Counted from the first letter of the stretch, positions 1 through 10,610 are shown. The stretch is 64,000 nucleotides of DNA from Brevibacillus agri (GCF_004117055.1 NZ_CP026363.1:1403001-1467000), one strand, 5' to 3'. Notes: generated by a model not told the origin, from the letters alone. A program made the numbers and translations.

Positions 1-95
1 TTTTGTTTTGCGGTACCTTCAAAGAGATGCAGCAGCATTTTCAGTCAGATGTTTCGCTGGAGAGCCTGTTCCTGGAGCTGACGAAGCATGAATAA
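1..95 (+). CDS. ABC transporter ATP-binding protein, C-terminal end (partial)
   Basis: The reading frame entering from the left edge (codons from base 3) ends in LESLFLELTKHE and a TAA at 93-95. That ending is typical of ABC-2 type exporter ATPases. It overlaps the start of the next gene by 8 bases, so the two are translationally coupled. The ATPase most likely powers the membrane protein encoded just downstream. Only about 30 residues are in the window, so the family call rests on this tail and the context. Confidence 0.7.
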   Translation, partial: LFCGTFKEMQQHFQSDVSLESLFLELTKHE

Positions 96-1755
96 AGTCC
101 TGCTGTTATCCAAAGTGCTGCTTAAAAATGCGGGCTCGACCTGGGGGGCGAAAAAAGGAAGCGGCTGGAAGAAACTGCTGCTTGTCTTGGCGATTTTGAT
201 CGGACTGATTCCGATGATGCTCGGGGCTGTCGTCTTTATTTCCGCGATGTACGACGGGCTGGCGCTGCTCGGACAGGAAGCGGCGTTGCTCGGACTGGGA
301 GTGACGGTGGTTTCGGTGGCGATTTTCGTCTTCGGGATTTTGTACGTCCTGAGCGTGTTTTACTACTCGCAGGATGTCGAGCAACTGTTGCCGTTGCCGC
401 TTCGGCCGATGCACATTCTTGGGGCCAAATTCATTGTCGCGCTCTGCTATGAGTATCTTACGGCACTGGTCTTGCTGGGACCGCTTCTGGTAACATACGG
501 AGTGAAGAGCGGGGGAGGCTTTCTGTACTACCTGTTTGCCGTCCTCATTTTTTTGCTCGTGCCCATCGTTCCGCTTGTGATGGCGGCAGTTGTGGTCATG
601 CTGTTCATGCGCTTTACGAACATGGGCAAAAGCAAGGAGCGCTTCCGCTTAATCAGCGGCCTGTTTGCGATTTGTCTGGCAGTCGGGTTTCAAATGGTCG
701 TGCAGCGCCAGACGAGCGGCGGGGTAGACAGCATAGAACAACTGCAGGAGCTGATTGCCAGCCAGGAGAACGCGTTGTTGAACCTGGTGACGCAGTTTTT
801 CCCTGCGGGCAGGCTCGCGGCACTCGCCTTGCAAGACAGCGGCACGCTGGAATCGCTCGGCTATCTGGCAGTCTTTTTCCTGGTGGCGGTTGCCAGTCTG
901 ATCGTCTTTCTTGTGGTCGGAAACAGCTTGTACTTCGCTGGGGTCATGGGGATCAGCGACGCTGTGGCCAAACGAAAAACGGTCGGAGATGCGGCTTTTC
1001 AAAAGCTCGTGAAGCAGCGCTCAAGACTCTTGTCCTACTTCTGGAAGGAATGGAAAATGCTCTGGCGGACGCCTGCCTTTTTCCTGAACTGCACGCTCTC
1101 CGGCATTCTCGTGCCGATCCTGGCCTTGCTGCCTTTGCTCGCCCGCCGGGATAGCGGAGAGATGCTAGCGCGCCTGCAAGCGACGCTACAGGGCGAGCAC
1201 GCCGGAGCCATCAGCCTGGCGATTGCCTTTGCCGCTTTTGTGATGCTGGGTGCTCTCAACAGCACTTCGGTTACGGCGATTTCCAGGGATGGACAAGGGT
1301 TCTTTTACAACAAGACATTGCCGATTTTGCCCCAGCACCTTTTGCTGGCAAAAGTCATGCCGGGCATCATCCTCAGCACGATCAGCATGCTGTTGCTGCT
1401 GGCCGAAGCTGTCTGGCTTCTGGCGCTGTCCGGGGAGTTCATCGTCTGGGCGATCCTGTGCGGGATTCCGGGCGTGATCTTCATCAACCTGGTCGGCATC
1501 ATGGTCGACCTGCACCTGCCCAAGCTGGGATGGAGCTCAGAGCAGGAAGCGGTGAAGCAGAATCTCAATCCGCTGTTCTCGCTTCTCGTCGGCCTGGTGG
1601 CGGGAGGACTGGTTGTCGTGGCTATTAGTTTTGCGGGGACTTCTCTGTTTGCAACGGCTCTGGGACTTTTCGCTCTTTTTGCCCTTCTGGACTTCGGGAT
1701 TTACCGATTGCTTGTTGCCAAAGGACCAGGGTGGCTGGAAAAGATCGAAGAGTGA
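88..1755 (+). CDS. ABC exporter membrane subunit (ABC-2 type permease, 555 aa)
   Basis: A polytopic membrane protein with about a dozen hydrophobic segments, for example near residues 28-55, 65-92, 113-137, 145-175, 255-285, 335-352, 375-395 and two or three at the C-terminus. Size and layout fit large ABC-2 exporter permeases that pair with one ATPase. The ATG at 88 lies inside the end of the ATPase gene (8-base overlap), so both are one operon. A rho-independent terminator follows at about 1775. The substrate cannot be told from sequence. Confidence 0.8.
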   Translation: MNKVLLLSKVLLKNAGSTWGAKKGSGWKKLLLVLAILIGLIPMMLGAVVFISAMYDGLALLGQEAALLGLGVTVVSVAIFVFGILYVLSVFYYSQDVEQLLPLPLRPMHILGAKFIVALCYEYLTALVLLGPLLVTYGVKSGGGFLYYLFAVLIFLLVPIVPLVMAAVVVMLFMRFTNMGKSKERFRLISGLFAICLAVGFQMVVQRQTSGGVDSIEQLQELIASQENALLNLVTQFFPAGRLAALALQDSGTLESLGYLAVFFLVAVASLIVFLVVGNSLYFAGVMGISDAVAKRKTVGDAAFQKLVKQRSRLLSYFWKEWKMLWRTPAFFLNCTLSGILVPILALLPLLARRDSGEMLARLQATLQGEHAGAISLAIAFAAFVMLGALNSTSVTAISRDGQGFFYNKTLPILPQHLLLAKVMPGIILSTISMLLLLAEAVWLLALSGEFIVWAILCGIPGVIFINLVGIMVDLHLPKLGWSSEQEAVKQNLNPLFSLLVGLVAGGLVVVAISFAGTSLFATALGLFALFALLDFGIYRLLVAKGPGWLEKIEE

Positions 1756-1774
1756 GGATAAGGTTTGGCTGCTG

Positions 1775-1811
1775 AAAAGCCGTTCTCCCCGTGCTGGAGT
1801 GCGGCTTTTTT
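1775..1811 (+). terminator. Rho-independent terminator of the ABC exporter operon
   Basis: An AAAAGCCG arm (1775-1782) pairs with CGGCTTTT (1802-1809), followed by T residues. The loop contains a second complementary pair, CTCC/GGAG. It lies 20 bases after the permease stop. Confidence 0.75.
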
Positions 1812-2014
1812 CACATGGTCAACGCCAATTAGGAACATTTTGTGAAAAGAGGGTATAAAGAAGTGCGCGATCCATCCCGATACATGAAAGGGGGATCGTT
1901 GTTGTCCGGGACGCTCGTCGAGTCCTGGACCTTTCTGCCACAGAAACGGCAGGGAGAACTACATAGAAAAAGGGGTAAAGATTCTGGCAAAGGAGAAAGG
2001 AGTATGCGTATAAC

Positions 2015-3130
2015 ATGATGAAGCGTTTTGCTCTCTGTTTTCTCATGGCATTGCTGCTCGTGCAAACTGCATGGACGGGCGGTGCACATGCTGCAGGTGT
2101 TTTCGATGACACCGAAGGACACTGGGCAGAGCAACAAATTGAAGAACTGGCGAGCCTGGGGATTGTAAAGCGAAACAGCAGCCACGCGTTTTATCCGAAC
2201 AAGCCGATTACGCGCGGCGAAGCGCTGGCTCTGCTCAACCGCGTATTTGAGACGGCCTACGGCTCGCTTGAGCTGCCGCAGCGAAAAAGCAACCTGGACT
2301 ACCGCTTTCTGCTTCGGGGGGAAGTAGAACAACTGTTGGTCAACATGAAAGCGATCTGGCAAGTAGAAACGAATGCGCTGTCCAGCTACGATCCGGGCGA
2401 CAGAATGCTCTATTACTTGTACCTGGCCGAAAGCGGGCAACTGCTCAAAAAACAGCAAAAAGAAAATCCTGACTGGTGGCTGTCCAGCGAAGCCATGCAG
2501 CGGCCGTTGACCCGAGAAGAGGCGAGCCTGCTGTTGTTCCACGTGCTGGCGCCGCAAAAATTCAGAACGGCCAATTTGAAGCCGCAAGACGCGGTGACGT
2601 ACTTCAACAGCTTTTACGAGTGGAAGCAGGATCGGTTCTACCGCGATACATACTCTCCATACCCGCTGGCTATTCGCGAGTTTCAGTTGTTTTTGACCGA
2701 AAAGACGTTTTCACCCGAGAAAATCATGACCCGCGCGGAATATGCCGTCGTCATGAAGCGACTGCTCGATTATTACCGCACCGATATGGCAGCCCAGTTC
2801 CGCAGCACGGTGGCGCAGCAGCAAAATATCGCCCAACTGTACTTGCGCTCCGCTACTCTCGCGCTGGAGAAAAAGCAGCAGGCCCGCTTGGCCGCCGTGT
2901 TCGCTCCCGAACCGTTAAAAGCGATGACAACGCTTCCGCAAGTGCCGAAGTACAACGGCCCGGTGACGATTACAAGCAAGACAGACATGAATGACCCGAA
3001 AATTCTTTGGCTGATCGGCCACTATCGCGACCCGGTAAACGGAGACTTCCAGGTCGAATACAAGCTGGAGCAGGATGCGTCGAATGCTTATGGGCGCAAA
3101 ATCACAGCCGTTCTTTATTCGGAAAAATAG
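2015..3130 (+). CDS. SLH-domain secreted protein (371 aa)
   Basis: Residues 1-26 form a signal peptide (MMKR, a hydrophobic core, cleavage near AHA-A). Residues about 28-80 are a clear SLH motif (GHWAEQQIEEL, then ITRGEALALLNRVF). Weaker SLH-like segments appear further in, such as LTREEASLLLFHVL and MTRAEYAVVMKRLL. SLH repeats bind pyruvylated secondary cell-wall polymer, so the protein probably sits at the cell surface under or within the S-layer. The C-terminal 100 residues match no family I recognise. A GGAG at 1999-2002 is the likely SD. ATG at 2015 or 2018 may be used; the ATG at 2004 hits a stop at once. The gene stands alone, between two terminators. Confidence 0.8.
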   Translation: MMKRFALCFLMALLLVQTAWTGGAHAAGVFDDTEGHWAEQQIEELASLGIVKRNSSHAFYPNKPITRGEALALLNRVFETAYGSLELPQRKSNLDYRFLLRGEVEQLLVNMKAIWQVETNALSSYDPGDRMLYYLYLAESGQLLKKQQKENPDWWLSSEAMQRPLTREEASLLLFHVLAPQKFRTANLKPQDAVTYFNSFYEWKQDRFYRDTYSPYPLAIREFQLFLTEKTFSPEKIMTRAEYAVVMKRLLDYYRTDMAAQFRSTVAQQQNIAQLYLRSATLALEKKQQARLAAVFAPEPLKAMTTLPQVPKYNGPVTITSKTDMNDPKILWLIGHYRDPVNGDFQVEYKLEQDASNAYGRKITAVLYSEK

Positions 3131-3143
3131 GCAAGCACTATGG

Positions 3144-3177
3144 GGAGCATCTGTTGCAGGATGCTCCTCTTTGTTTT
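3144..3177 (+). terminator. Rho-independent terminator after the SLH protein gene
   Basis: An 8-bp perfect stem, GGAGCATC/GATGCTCC, with an 8-base loop, followed by a TCTTTGTTTT tract. Confidence 0.8.
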
Positions 3178-3214
3178 GAAATGGAAAAGAGGAAGAAACA
3201 TCGACAAGTGACGA

Positions 3215-3243
3215 TTGCAAATGACAGAATTTTCGATTACAAT
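3215..3243 (+). promoter_or_regulatory. Candidate sigma-A promoter of the fadNAE operon
   Basis: TTGCAA (3215-3220), a 17-base spacer and TACAAT (3238-3243), about 255 bases upstream of fadN. It would give a long 5' leader that carries the FadR-like box at 3337. A second, weaker promoter nearer the gene cannot be excluded. Confidence 0.55.
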
Positions 3244-3336
3244 AAAACTGAACGGTGACTCAGTAGGGGGTCAGCCAAAACATCTCAGGGCGGGTAACAT
3301 AGCCAACACGTGGGATGTATTTTTTGGCCCACCAAC

Positions 3337-3354
3337 TGAATGAGCATTCATTCA
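3337..3354 (+). promoter_or_regulatory. FadR-like operator
   Basis: TGAATGAGCATTCATTCA is an 18-bp site with perfect 7-bp arms, TGAATGA/TCATTCA. It agrees with the published Bacillus FadR box (TGAATGA, four central bases, TCATTCA). It lies about 145 bases before fadN. FadR of the TetR family represses beta-oxidation genes until long-chain acyl-CoA releases it, so this site most likely controls the operon. Confidence 0.8.
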
Positions 3355-3498
3355 ACAAGAGCATGAGCCTTGGCATACAGGAATATGGTTAAGAATAGTA
3401 GAACTTATGGAAATGATCTACTAATCTGAAAAGTTGAGCAAGGATGGCAGCCATTGTGATTATGCCTCGACAGAGGTTCTCTAAAGGAGGATTTGAAG

Positions 3499-5907
3499 AT
3501 GGAACGCAAAATTCGCAAAGCGGCGGTTCTCGGCTCTGGCGTCATGGGCGCCGGGATTGCCGCACATCTCGCCAACGTCGGCATCCCTACTTATTTGCTG
3601 GACATCGTACCGCGCGAACTGACGGCGGACGAGAGTAAAAAAGGACTGACACTGGCTGATCCGGCAGTGAAAAACCGCATTGCACAGGCGGGCAAAGACA
3701 GGCTGCTCAAGGAAAAGCCAGCTCCGCTCTACGATAAAAAGAACATCGAGCTGATAACGGTAGGCAACTTCGAAGACCATTTGCCGCTGCTCGCCGAAGT
3801 CGACTGGATCATCGAGGTCGTCGTGGAGAACCTCGAAGTGAAGAAAAGTGTGTTCGCGCAAGTAGAAGCACACCGCAAGCCAGGGACGATCGTCTCTTCC
3901 AATACGTCCGGCGTTTCTATCAACGAGATGGCAGAAGGCCGCTCTGACGATTTCCGCAAACATTTTCTCGGCACGCACTTTTTCAACCCGCCGCGCTATT
4001 TGAAGCTGCTGGAGCTGATTCCCGGACGCGATACCGACCCGGCCATCGTCGCTTTCATGAAGCAGTTCGGGGAGCATGTGCTCGGAAAAGGAATGGTCGT
4101 CTGCAAGGACACGCCAAACTTCATCGCCAACCGCATCGGTACATACGGATTGCAGGTTTCGATCCACGAGATGGTGCGTCTTGGCCTCGGGGTAGATGAA
4201 GTCGATGCGCTGACAGGCCCGGTAATCGGCCGTCCGAAGAGCGCGACGTTCCGCACGCTCGATGTCGTCGGGCTGGACACGTATGTGCATGTCGCAGGAA
4301 ACGTCCGCAACAAGAGCACGGACGAAGCGGAGCGCGCTGTCTTTGAGGTTCCGGATTTCGTTTTGCAAATGGTCGAGAAGCGCTGGATCGGACAAAAGGC
4401 AGGGCAAGGCTTTTTCAAACAGGTGAAGTCGGCGCAGGGCAAAGAAATTTTGGCGCTGGACATCAACACATTGGAATACCGCCCGAGCGTGAAGCCGAAG
4501 TTCCCGTCGCTGGACGCGGCCAAGACGGCGAAAACATTGCCGGAAAAGCTGCGGGCGCTCGCATACGGCAAGGACAAGGGCAGCGAGTTTGTCTGGAGCG
4601 TTTTCAAAAAAGTGCTGCTGTATTCCGCTGAAAAGGCTTACGAGATCGCCGACGACATCGTTGCAGTCGATCAGGCGATGAAGTGGGGCTTCGGCTGGGA
4701 GCTGGGGCCGTTCGAGACGTGGGATGCCATCGGCGTGGAAAAATCAGTGGCGCGGATGCGCGAGGAAAACGAGCGGATTCCCGCGCTGGTCGAGGAGCTG
4801 CTCGCGAGCGGCAAAACCTCCTTCTACCAAAAGGCAGAAGGCAAGCGCCAGGCGTTTGCGATCGGTGGCGTCTACAAAGGCATCGAGGAAAACAAGGAAA
4901 ACATCAACCTCGCCGCGCTCAAGGAGCAAGGCAAGTTGATTAAGAAAAACGCGGGCGCTGCCCTGATCGACCTGGGCGATGGCGTCGCGTGTCTGGAGTT
5001 CACTTCGCCGCACAACGCGCTCGGACTGGATGTATTGCAGATGGCGAACCAGGCGGCAGAAGAAGTGCAGAAAAACTTCGCCGGACTGGTGATCGGCAAC
5101 CAGGGCAAAAACTTCTGCGTCGGGATGAACCTTGCGATGGCGCTGATGGAAGCGCAAGATGAAAACTGGCTGGAGCTCGACATGCTCGTCAGCAATTTCC
5201 ACAAAGCGGCCAGAGCGATTCGCTACATGCACCGCCCGGTCGTGGCGGCACCGTTCGGCATGACGCTGGGCGGCGGCGTCGAGGTCACGTACCTGGCTGA
5301 CCGTGTACAGGTGGCAGCGGAAACGTACCTTGGACTCGTCGAGGTCGGCGTCGGGCTTTTGCCAGGTGGCGGCGGTACGAAGGAAATGCTGTTCCGCGCC
5401 ATGGAAAACGTGCCGGAGGGCGGCAGCGTGCCAGTCGACCCGTTCCCGTTTGTCGCCAGAGCTTTTGAAACGATTGCGATGGCAAAAGTTTCGACTAGCG
5501 GACAGGAAGCGATCAACCTCGGCTACTTGCGGCCGACTGACCGGATCAGCATCAACTCTGACCATCTGTTGTACGATGCGAAGCAGCTCGTGCTCGCGAT
5601 GGACAAAGAAGGCTATACGCCGCCCAAGCCGCGCAAAATCCGCGTAATCGGAGAGACGGGCTACGCCAACCTGCGCCAAAACATCTATGCGATGAAGAAG
5701 AGCGGGTACATTTCCGAGCACGACGAGCTGATCGCGTCCAAAATCGCCTATGTCATGTCTGGCGGCAACGTGCCGGCGGGTACGGAAGTGACCGAGAGCT
5801 ACATTTTGGAGCTGGAAAAGCAAGCGTTCCTCTCGCTGATTAAGACGCCTAAGACTCAGCAGCGGATGCAGCACATGCTGACCAAAAACAAGCCTTTGCG
5901 CAACTAG
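3499..5907 (+). CDS. fadN: 3-hydroxyacyl-CoA dehydrogenase / enoyl-CoA hydratase FadN
   Basis: A bifunctional beta-oxidation enzyme of 802 residues. The N-terminus is a Rossmann NAD site ([16 protein letters not shown]), followed by the dehydrogenase core ([20 protein letters not shown]) and C-terminal dehydrogenase repeats. From about residue 480 onward there is a crotonase fold ([45 protein letters not shown]). The AAAGGAGG at 3483-3490 is spaced correctly for ATG 3499, while the in-frame TTG at 3493 is too close. First gene of fadN-fadA-fadE, in the same order as Bacillus subtilis yusL-yusK-yusJ, with 19 bases to fadA. Confidence 0.95.
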   Translation: MERKIRKAAVLGSGVMGAGIAAHLANVGIPTYLLDIVPRELTADESKKGLTLADPAVKNRIAQAGKDRLLKEKPAPLYDKKNIELITVGNFEDHLPLLAEVDWIIEVVVENLEVKKSVFAQVEAHRKPGTIVSSNTSGVSINEMAEGRSDDFRKHFLGTHFFNPPRYLKLLELIPGRDTDPAIVAFMKQFGEHVLGKGMVVCKDTPNFIANRIGTYGLQVSIHEMVRLGLGVDEVDALTGPVIGRPKSATFRTLDVVGLDTYVHVAGNVRNKSTDEAERAVFEVPDFVLQMVEKRWIGQKAGQGFFKQVKSAQGKEILALDINTLEYRPSVKPKFPSLDAAKTAKTLPEKLRALAYGKDKGSEFVWSVFKKVLLYSAEKAYEIADDIVAVDQAMKWGFGWELGPFETWDAIGVEKSVARMREENERIPALVEELLASGKTSFYQKAEGKRQAFAIGGVYKGIEENKENINLAALKEQGKLIKKNAGAALIDLGDGVACLEFTSPHNALGLDVLQMANQAAEEVQKNFAGLVIGNQGKNFCVGMNLAMALMEAQDENWLELDMLVSNFHKAARAIRYMHRPVVAAPFGMTLGGGVEVTYLADRVQVAAETYLGLVEVGVGLLPGGGGTKEMLFRAMENVPEGGSVPVDPFPFVARAFETIAMAKVSTSGQEAINLGYLRPTDRISINSDHLLYDAKQLVLAMDKEGYTPPKPRKIRVIGETGYANLRQNIYAMKKSGYISEHDELIASKIAYVMSGGNVPAGTEVTESYILELEKQAFLSLIKTPKTQQRMQHMLTKNKPLRN

Positions 5908-5926
5908 GGAGAAGGAGGGTAAAACG

Positions 5927-7105
5927 ATGAGAGAAGCAGTAATTGTCGCAGGGGCCCGGACTGCGGTCGGCCGAGCGAAAAAAGGAAGTCTCAAAGACGT
6001 ACATCCCGTCGACATGGGGGCAGCCGTCGTAGCGGATTTGCTCCGCCGCGTTCCGCAACTGGACCCGGCGGATATCGAGGACGTCATCATGGGGACGGCG
6101 GTGCCGGAAGCAGAGCAGGGCATGAATATGGCGCGGCTGATCGGACTGCGCGCCGGACTGCCGACAAATGTCGCGGGCATTACGATCAACCGTTTTTGCT
6201 CCTCCGGCTTGCAGACGATTGCCTATGCCGCGCAACAGATTATGGTCGGCAGCTCGGACGTGGTCGTGGCAGGCGGAGTGGAGAGCATGAGCCTCGTGCC
6301 GATGCTCGGCCACAAGGTCGCGCTCAATCCGACACTGGTGGAGACGAAGCCTGAGGCGTACATGAGCATGGGGCATACGGCGGAGGAAGTGGCGCGGCGC
6401 TACCATGTGACCCGCGAAGACCAGGATGCGTTTGCGCTCCGCAGCCATCAGCGCGCGGTTGCGGCGATCAGCTCGGGCAAGTTCCAGGACGAAATCGTGC
6501 CGCTGACGGTGAAGCAGTACACGGTAGACGAAGCCGGAAAGGTGCATATCCGCGAGCGCATTTTTGACAAGGACGAAGGCGCGCGCCCAGATACGACGCT
6601 GGAGGCGCTCGCCAAGCTGAAGCCGGTCTTCCACGTGCAGGGCAGCGTAACGGCCGGGAACTCCTCGCAAACGAGCGATGGCGCGGCAGCGGTGATCGTC
6701 ATGTCAGCCGACAAAGCGGCAGAGCTGGGCGTTTCGCCTATCGCGAAGTTCCGCTCCTTTACCGTTGGCGGGGTGGACCCGGATGTCATGGGGATCGGTC
6801 CGGTCGTCGCGATCCCGAAAGCGTTGAAGCTGGCGGGGATCAGCCTGGACGACGTCGATTTGTTCGAGCTGAACGAAGCATTCGCGTCCCAGTCGATTGC
6901 GGTCATTCGAGAGCTTGGCCTGGACCCGGAAAAAGTAAACGTCAACGGCGGCGCTATCGCCTTGGGCCATCCACTCGGTTGCAGCGGCGCGAAGCTGACC
7001 GTCTCGCTCTTGAATGAAATGAAGCGCAGAGGCGGCAAGTACGGCGTCGTCACTATGTGTATCGGCGGAGGCATGGGAGCCGCAGGCGTTTTTGAAATGA
7101 TCTAG
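5927..7105 (+). CDS. fadA: Acetyl-CoA acyltransferase (3-ketoacyl-CoA thiolase) FadA
   Basis: Catalyses the thiolytic last step of the beta-oxidation cycle. The 392-residue length is normal. The nucleophilic cysteine is C91 ([10 protein letters not shown]), the C-terminal histidine is H348 ([11 protein letters not shown]) and the second active-site cysteine is C378 ([14 protein letters not shown]). A GAAGGAGGG SD precedes ATG 5927. It is second in the fad operon, after FadN, and 36 bases before fadE. Confidence 0.95.
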   Translation: MREAVIVAGARTAVGRAKKGSLKDVHPVDMGAAVVADLLRRVPQLDPADIEDVIMGTAVPEAEQGMNMARLIGLRAGLPTNVAGITINRFCSSGLQTIAYAAQQIMVGSSDVVVAGGVESMSLVPMLGHKVALNPTLVETKPEAYMSMGHTAEEVARRYHVTREDQDAFALRSHQRAVAAISSGKFQDEIVPLTVKQYTVDEAGKVHIRERIFDKDEGARPDTTLEALAKLKPVFHVQGSVTAGNSSQTSDGAAAVIVMSADKAAELGVSPIAKFRSFTVGGVDPDVMGIGPVVAIPKALKLAGISLDDVDLFELNEAFASQSIAVIRELGLDPEKVNVNGGAIALGHPLGCSGAKLTVSLLNEMKRRGGKYGVVTMCIGGGMGAAGVFEMI

Positions 7106-7141
7106 CACGTACGTCCATTTTCATAAAAGGAGAGGGATAGC

Positions 7142-8920
7142 ATGGCAGATACGAAAGAATTGATCCGTGGTGGAAGCTTTTTGATTGACGCAGGTTCGGC
7201 AGACGACGTGTTCGTGCCGGAGGAGTACAGCGAGGAGCAAAAAATGATCGCGAAAACGACGGAGGACTTTGTCGTCAACGAAGTTCGTCCGCATCTGGAA
7301 GAATTGGAGCAGCACAACTTCGACATTTCCGTCCGTCTGCTGAAGGAAGCAGGGGAGCTTGGCCTGTTGGCTGGCGATGTGCCGGAGAAGTACGAAGGAC
7401 TTGGCCTGGATAAAGTCAGCACGGCTTTGGTCACCGAAAAGTTTTCGCTTGCGCGCGGCTTCGCGCTGAGCTATGGCGCACATGTGGGCATCGGCTCTCT
7501 GCCGATCGTGTACTTTGGAAACGAAGATCAGAAGCAGCGCTATCTGCCTGATCTGGCGTCCGGAAAACGGATCGCGGCCTATTGCCTGACAGAGCCAGGC
7601 TCCGGCTCCGACGCGCTGGGAGCCAAAACGACAGCGACTCTCTCTGCTGACGGCAAGCATTACATCCTCAACGGAGAGAAGCAATGGATCACCAACGCAG
7701 GCTTTGCTGACGTGTTTATCGTCTATGCGAAAATCGACGGGGAAAAATTCACGGCCTTCATCGTCGAGCGCACCTTCCCTGGCGTATCGTTTGGACCGGA
7801 AGAGAAGAAAATGGGCATCAAGTGCTCCTCGACTCGCACCGTCATTTTGCAGGATGTGCCCGTGCCTGTGGAAAACTTGTTGGGCGAGCCGGGCAGAGGC
7901 CACGTCATCGCCTTCAACATCCTGAACGTAGGCCGTTACAAGCTGGCAGTCGGCGCAGTCGGCTCCGCGAAAAAAGCGCTGGAGCTGGCGACGAACTACG
8001 CGAAGGAGCGGAAGCAGTTTAAAACGCCAATCGCCAATTTCACTTTGATTAAAAACAAACTGGCGAACATGGCGATCAAAGCGTACGCCGCAGAAAGCTC
8101 CGTCTACCGGACAGTCGGCCTGTTCGACACCGCGCTCGGCCGCCTGGGCGAAAAAGCGGATGACGGCGCAGAAGTCGCGAAGGCGATTGCCGACTACGCC
8201 ATCGAATGCTCGATCAACAAAGTGTTTGCTACGGAAGTTTTGGACTACTGCGTGGACGAAGGCGTGCAAATCCACGGCGGATACGGCTTCATGTCCGAGT
8301 ACGAGATCGAAAACATGTACCGCGACTCGCGGATCAACCGGATTTTTGAAGGCACGAACGAGATCAACCGACTGCTCATCCCGGACACGTTGGTGAAAAA
8401 GGCGATGAAGGGCGAGCTGCCGCTTCTGCAAGCAGCGACGAGCCTGCAAGCCGAGCTGATGAGCTATTACCCGGAGGAGATCGAGGAAGCGCCGCTTGCG
8501 GTGGAGAAGCACCTGCTCAGCATGACGCGCAAAATCATCCTGATGGTGGCAGGCTCCGCGCTGATGAAGTACCAGCAAGCGATTTCCAAGGAGCAGGAGC
8601 TGCTGGCGTTCGCTGCCGACATGCTGATCGAGCTGTACGCAATGGACAGCATCGTGAAGCGCACGGAAAAAGCGATTGCGGCCAACGGACTGGAAGCGGA
8701 GCAGCAAAAGCTGGAGTTGACAGCGGTCTATGTGCATGAAGCGTTTGATCGCATCGAAGCGTGGGCGAAGGAAGCGCTCGCTGCCATGGAAGAAGGAGAT
8801 GAGCTGCGCCTGCGCCTCTCGATCCTGAAAAAGCTGACACGCCGTACGCCGATCAATACGGTTGCGCTGAAACGGTCGATTGCCGATCGCGTCATCGAAG
8901 CAGGCGGATACGTGGTGTAA
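7142..8920 (+). CDS. fadE: Acyl-CoA dehydrogenase FadE
   Basis: An FAD-dependent first step of beta-oxidation, 592 residues, the long form found in Bacillus FadE. Motifs include AYCLTEPGSGSDALGAKT (the acyl-CoA dehydrogenase signature), KQWITNAGFAD, and QIHGGYGFM followed by RIFEGTNEINR near the end of the catalytic core. About 190 further residues form the C-terminal extension. A GGAGAGGGATAGC SD region precedes ATG 7142. Last gene of the operon, followed by a strong hairpin shared with the convergent ger remnant. Confidence 0.94.
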   Translation: MADTKELIRGGSFLIDAGSADDVFVPEEYSEEQKMIAKTTEDFVVNEVRPHLEELEQHNFDISVRLLKEAGELGLLAGDVPEKYEGLGLDKVSTALVTEKFSLARGFALSYGAHVGIGSLPIVYFGNEDQKQRYLPDLASGKRIAAYCLTEPGSGSDALGAKTTATLSADGKHYILNGEKQWITNAGFADVFIVYAKIDGEKFTAFIVERTFPGVSFGPEEKKMGIKCSSTRTVILQDVPVPVENLLGEPGRGHVIAFNILNVGRYKLAVGAVGSAKKALELATNYAKERKQFKTPIANFTLIKNKLANMAIKAYAAESSVYRTVGLFDTALGRLGEKADDGAEVAKAIADYAIECSINKVFATEVLDYCVDEGVQIHGGYGFMSEYEIENMYRDSRINRIFEGTNEINRLLIPDTLVKKAMKGELPLLQAATSLQAELMSYYPEEIEEAPLAVEKHLLSMTRKIILMVAGSALMKYQQAISKEQELLAFAADMLIELYAMDSIVKRTEKAIAANGLEAEQQKLELTAVYVHEAFDRIEAWAKEALAAMEEGDELRLRLSILKKLTRRTPINTVALKRSIADRVIEAGGYVV

Positions 8921-8941
8921 ACCGCACAGACACGCATACAG

Positions 8942-8980
8942 AAAAAAGGAGCGAAGAGTCATTCTTTGCTCCTTTTTCTT
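8942..8980 (+). terminator. Terminator of fadNAE (possibly bidirectional)
   Basis: AAAAAGGAGC pairs with GCTCCTTTTT, giving a 10-bp stem that ends in a T-rich tract. On the minus strand it also has a flanking T tract, and it lies just past the end of the convergent gerB/gerC remnant. Confidence 0.8.
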
Positions 8981-9004
8981 TTGCCCGCAGCCAAAAAGCT
9001 TGGC

Positions 9005-10449
9005 TCAAGGCTTTTGCTTCACTTTGGAAATACCGCCGTCGTTGATGTGCACCTGCACGTTTACCGACTCCAGCATGTCGGGGCGAAGCGGGAGCGCGCT
9101 GTTTTTTTGCAGTCTGTGCCACTCATGCGGGTGCTTGCGATAGAGCGTGTGCCCGAGCTGGAGAGTGTCTGCGCCCAGCTTCAGCCCTTTTTCAAACAGT
9201 CCGCGAATCTCTTCCTCGATTTTTTTGGCTGCTTCCGTTTCGATTTCGATTTCCCGCACAGGGCCTTGGCGGAAAAGCTGGGTAATAAAGCCGGAGATGT
9301 CGACATCCACCTGAAAAACGACGTTCTCGCCGCGGAGCACCGGACGTATGGCTGCTTTTGGCTTTTCGAGCACGAGCATGGCGAGCGTCTGTTTGTCTTT
9401 TTTACCTCCAAAAGCGTACGGACTACATGCTTGTCCATCCAGCGCAAGCCGAGCAGCTCGGAGCGCGGCCAGCAAGCTGTAAAACTGGATGGCGCTGAGC
9501 GGCAGGAGCGAGAGCGTCGACGAAAGGAAAAAGAGTCCGGTCAGCCACCAGATCCGTTTTCGCCCGCCAGGTATCATCCAGATTTCCACGATCAGCAGAT
9601 GGGCGAGCGCGATTCGGGTGAAAGCCCCGCTGAACCATTGGTAAATGCTCAAAAAATCGAGATGCTCGATATAAATGCCGATATTGGCTAGCCGCCACTC
9701 TTCATAGGCCGGGTAGCGCAGCTTGGCGGCTTCCGCCGGGCCAAATTCGACGATCGCGCCAATCGTTCGGCCCCAAGGTCAAGTCAATCAGCGACATCGC
9801 CAGCAAGAAAAACTGATAGTAAGGCACTTTGCTTTTCAGATGATGCTTCAGAAACAAAAACAGGAGCAGTTCCACAAAGCCGCTTCCCGCGTACATCATG
9901 CCTTTGAGCACCGGGGCCATCCCGTTTTCCATGATCGGCAGAAGCAGGCGGTAGTCTTTGTTCTGAAAATTCGTGGACATCACGAAAAATCCTAGAATCA
10001 CGACGACTGGCAACAACACCGTCGACGTCATTGCAATGGAGCGTATCCCGAACAGAGCGTTGACGAGACACAAAGCGGCGAAGAGGACAGTGTGAACCGT
10101 CAGCGGAGTCTGGGGAGCAAAAGACAGGTTGATCCAGGTGACCGTGTCTGTTATGGTCATCTTCCCGATAATAAAGCAATAGAGAGGTCAGTAGCGCCAA
10201 CAGGCGGGAAACGAAGAAGCCGTATCGGTTCTGCAACCAAACAAAAAGGTGTTCGCGCCCGGTTCTCAGATAGATAAAGTAAAGAAAGCACGTCCAGATC
10301 AGGTAGAGAGCCCCGGCAAAAAGGACGGAAATCCACGAATCTCTCTTGGCGGAGTCGAGCATCATGGGGATGACGATGACATGGTTCATCAAGCCGTTGG
10401 CCAGCATCAGTATTGTTACGATTTGAGTAAAAGCTAGTCCGTTTTTCAT
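9005..10449 (-). pseudogene. Remnant of a gerB-gerC germinant-receptor pair, fused by deletion
   Basis: Reading from 10449 (ATG after GGGAG), the sequence encodes a GerB-type spore germination permease: MKNGLAFTQIVTILMLANGL, then a frameshift near 10165 (continuing as MTITDTVTWINLSF) and another near 9763 (LGPTIGAIVEFG after the shift). The permease reads on to FYSLLAALRA near 9470. There the sequence jumps into the C-terminal domain of a Ger(x)C lipoprotein (RSELLGLRWMDKHVVRTLL in one frame; after another shift near 9400, LAMLVLEKPKAAIRPVLRGE). It ends at 9005. The last part of gerB and the first roughly two thirds of gerC are missing. Divergent from the gerA operon at 10611. It cannot make an intact receptor. 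Confidence 0.85.
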
Positions 10450-10610
10450 GGTTCTCCCGCCAGACTGTTCCAGTTCTCTTGTCAGTATTTGCAGGTCGTC
10501 TCGATTTATGCGACAGGACAGGCGTGCCTTCGAAGGTTGCATGCATATTTTTGGAAGCTGCCACGAAAGCTAAGAGAACATACTGAGCAGAGGATGGGGA
10601 ACGGTTCGAG

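Noticed and set aside
7121-8962. Minus-strand open frame of 613 codons opposite fadE
   Set aside because: Complementary-strand shadow of a clear acyl-CoA dehydrogenase; arginine/histidine-rich composition with no domain.
9005-9652. A novel two-domain membrane protein encoded by the open frame 9652-9005
   Set aside because: The two parts are the GerB end and the GerC end joined by deletion, so it is a pseudogene and not a new fusion.
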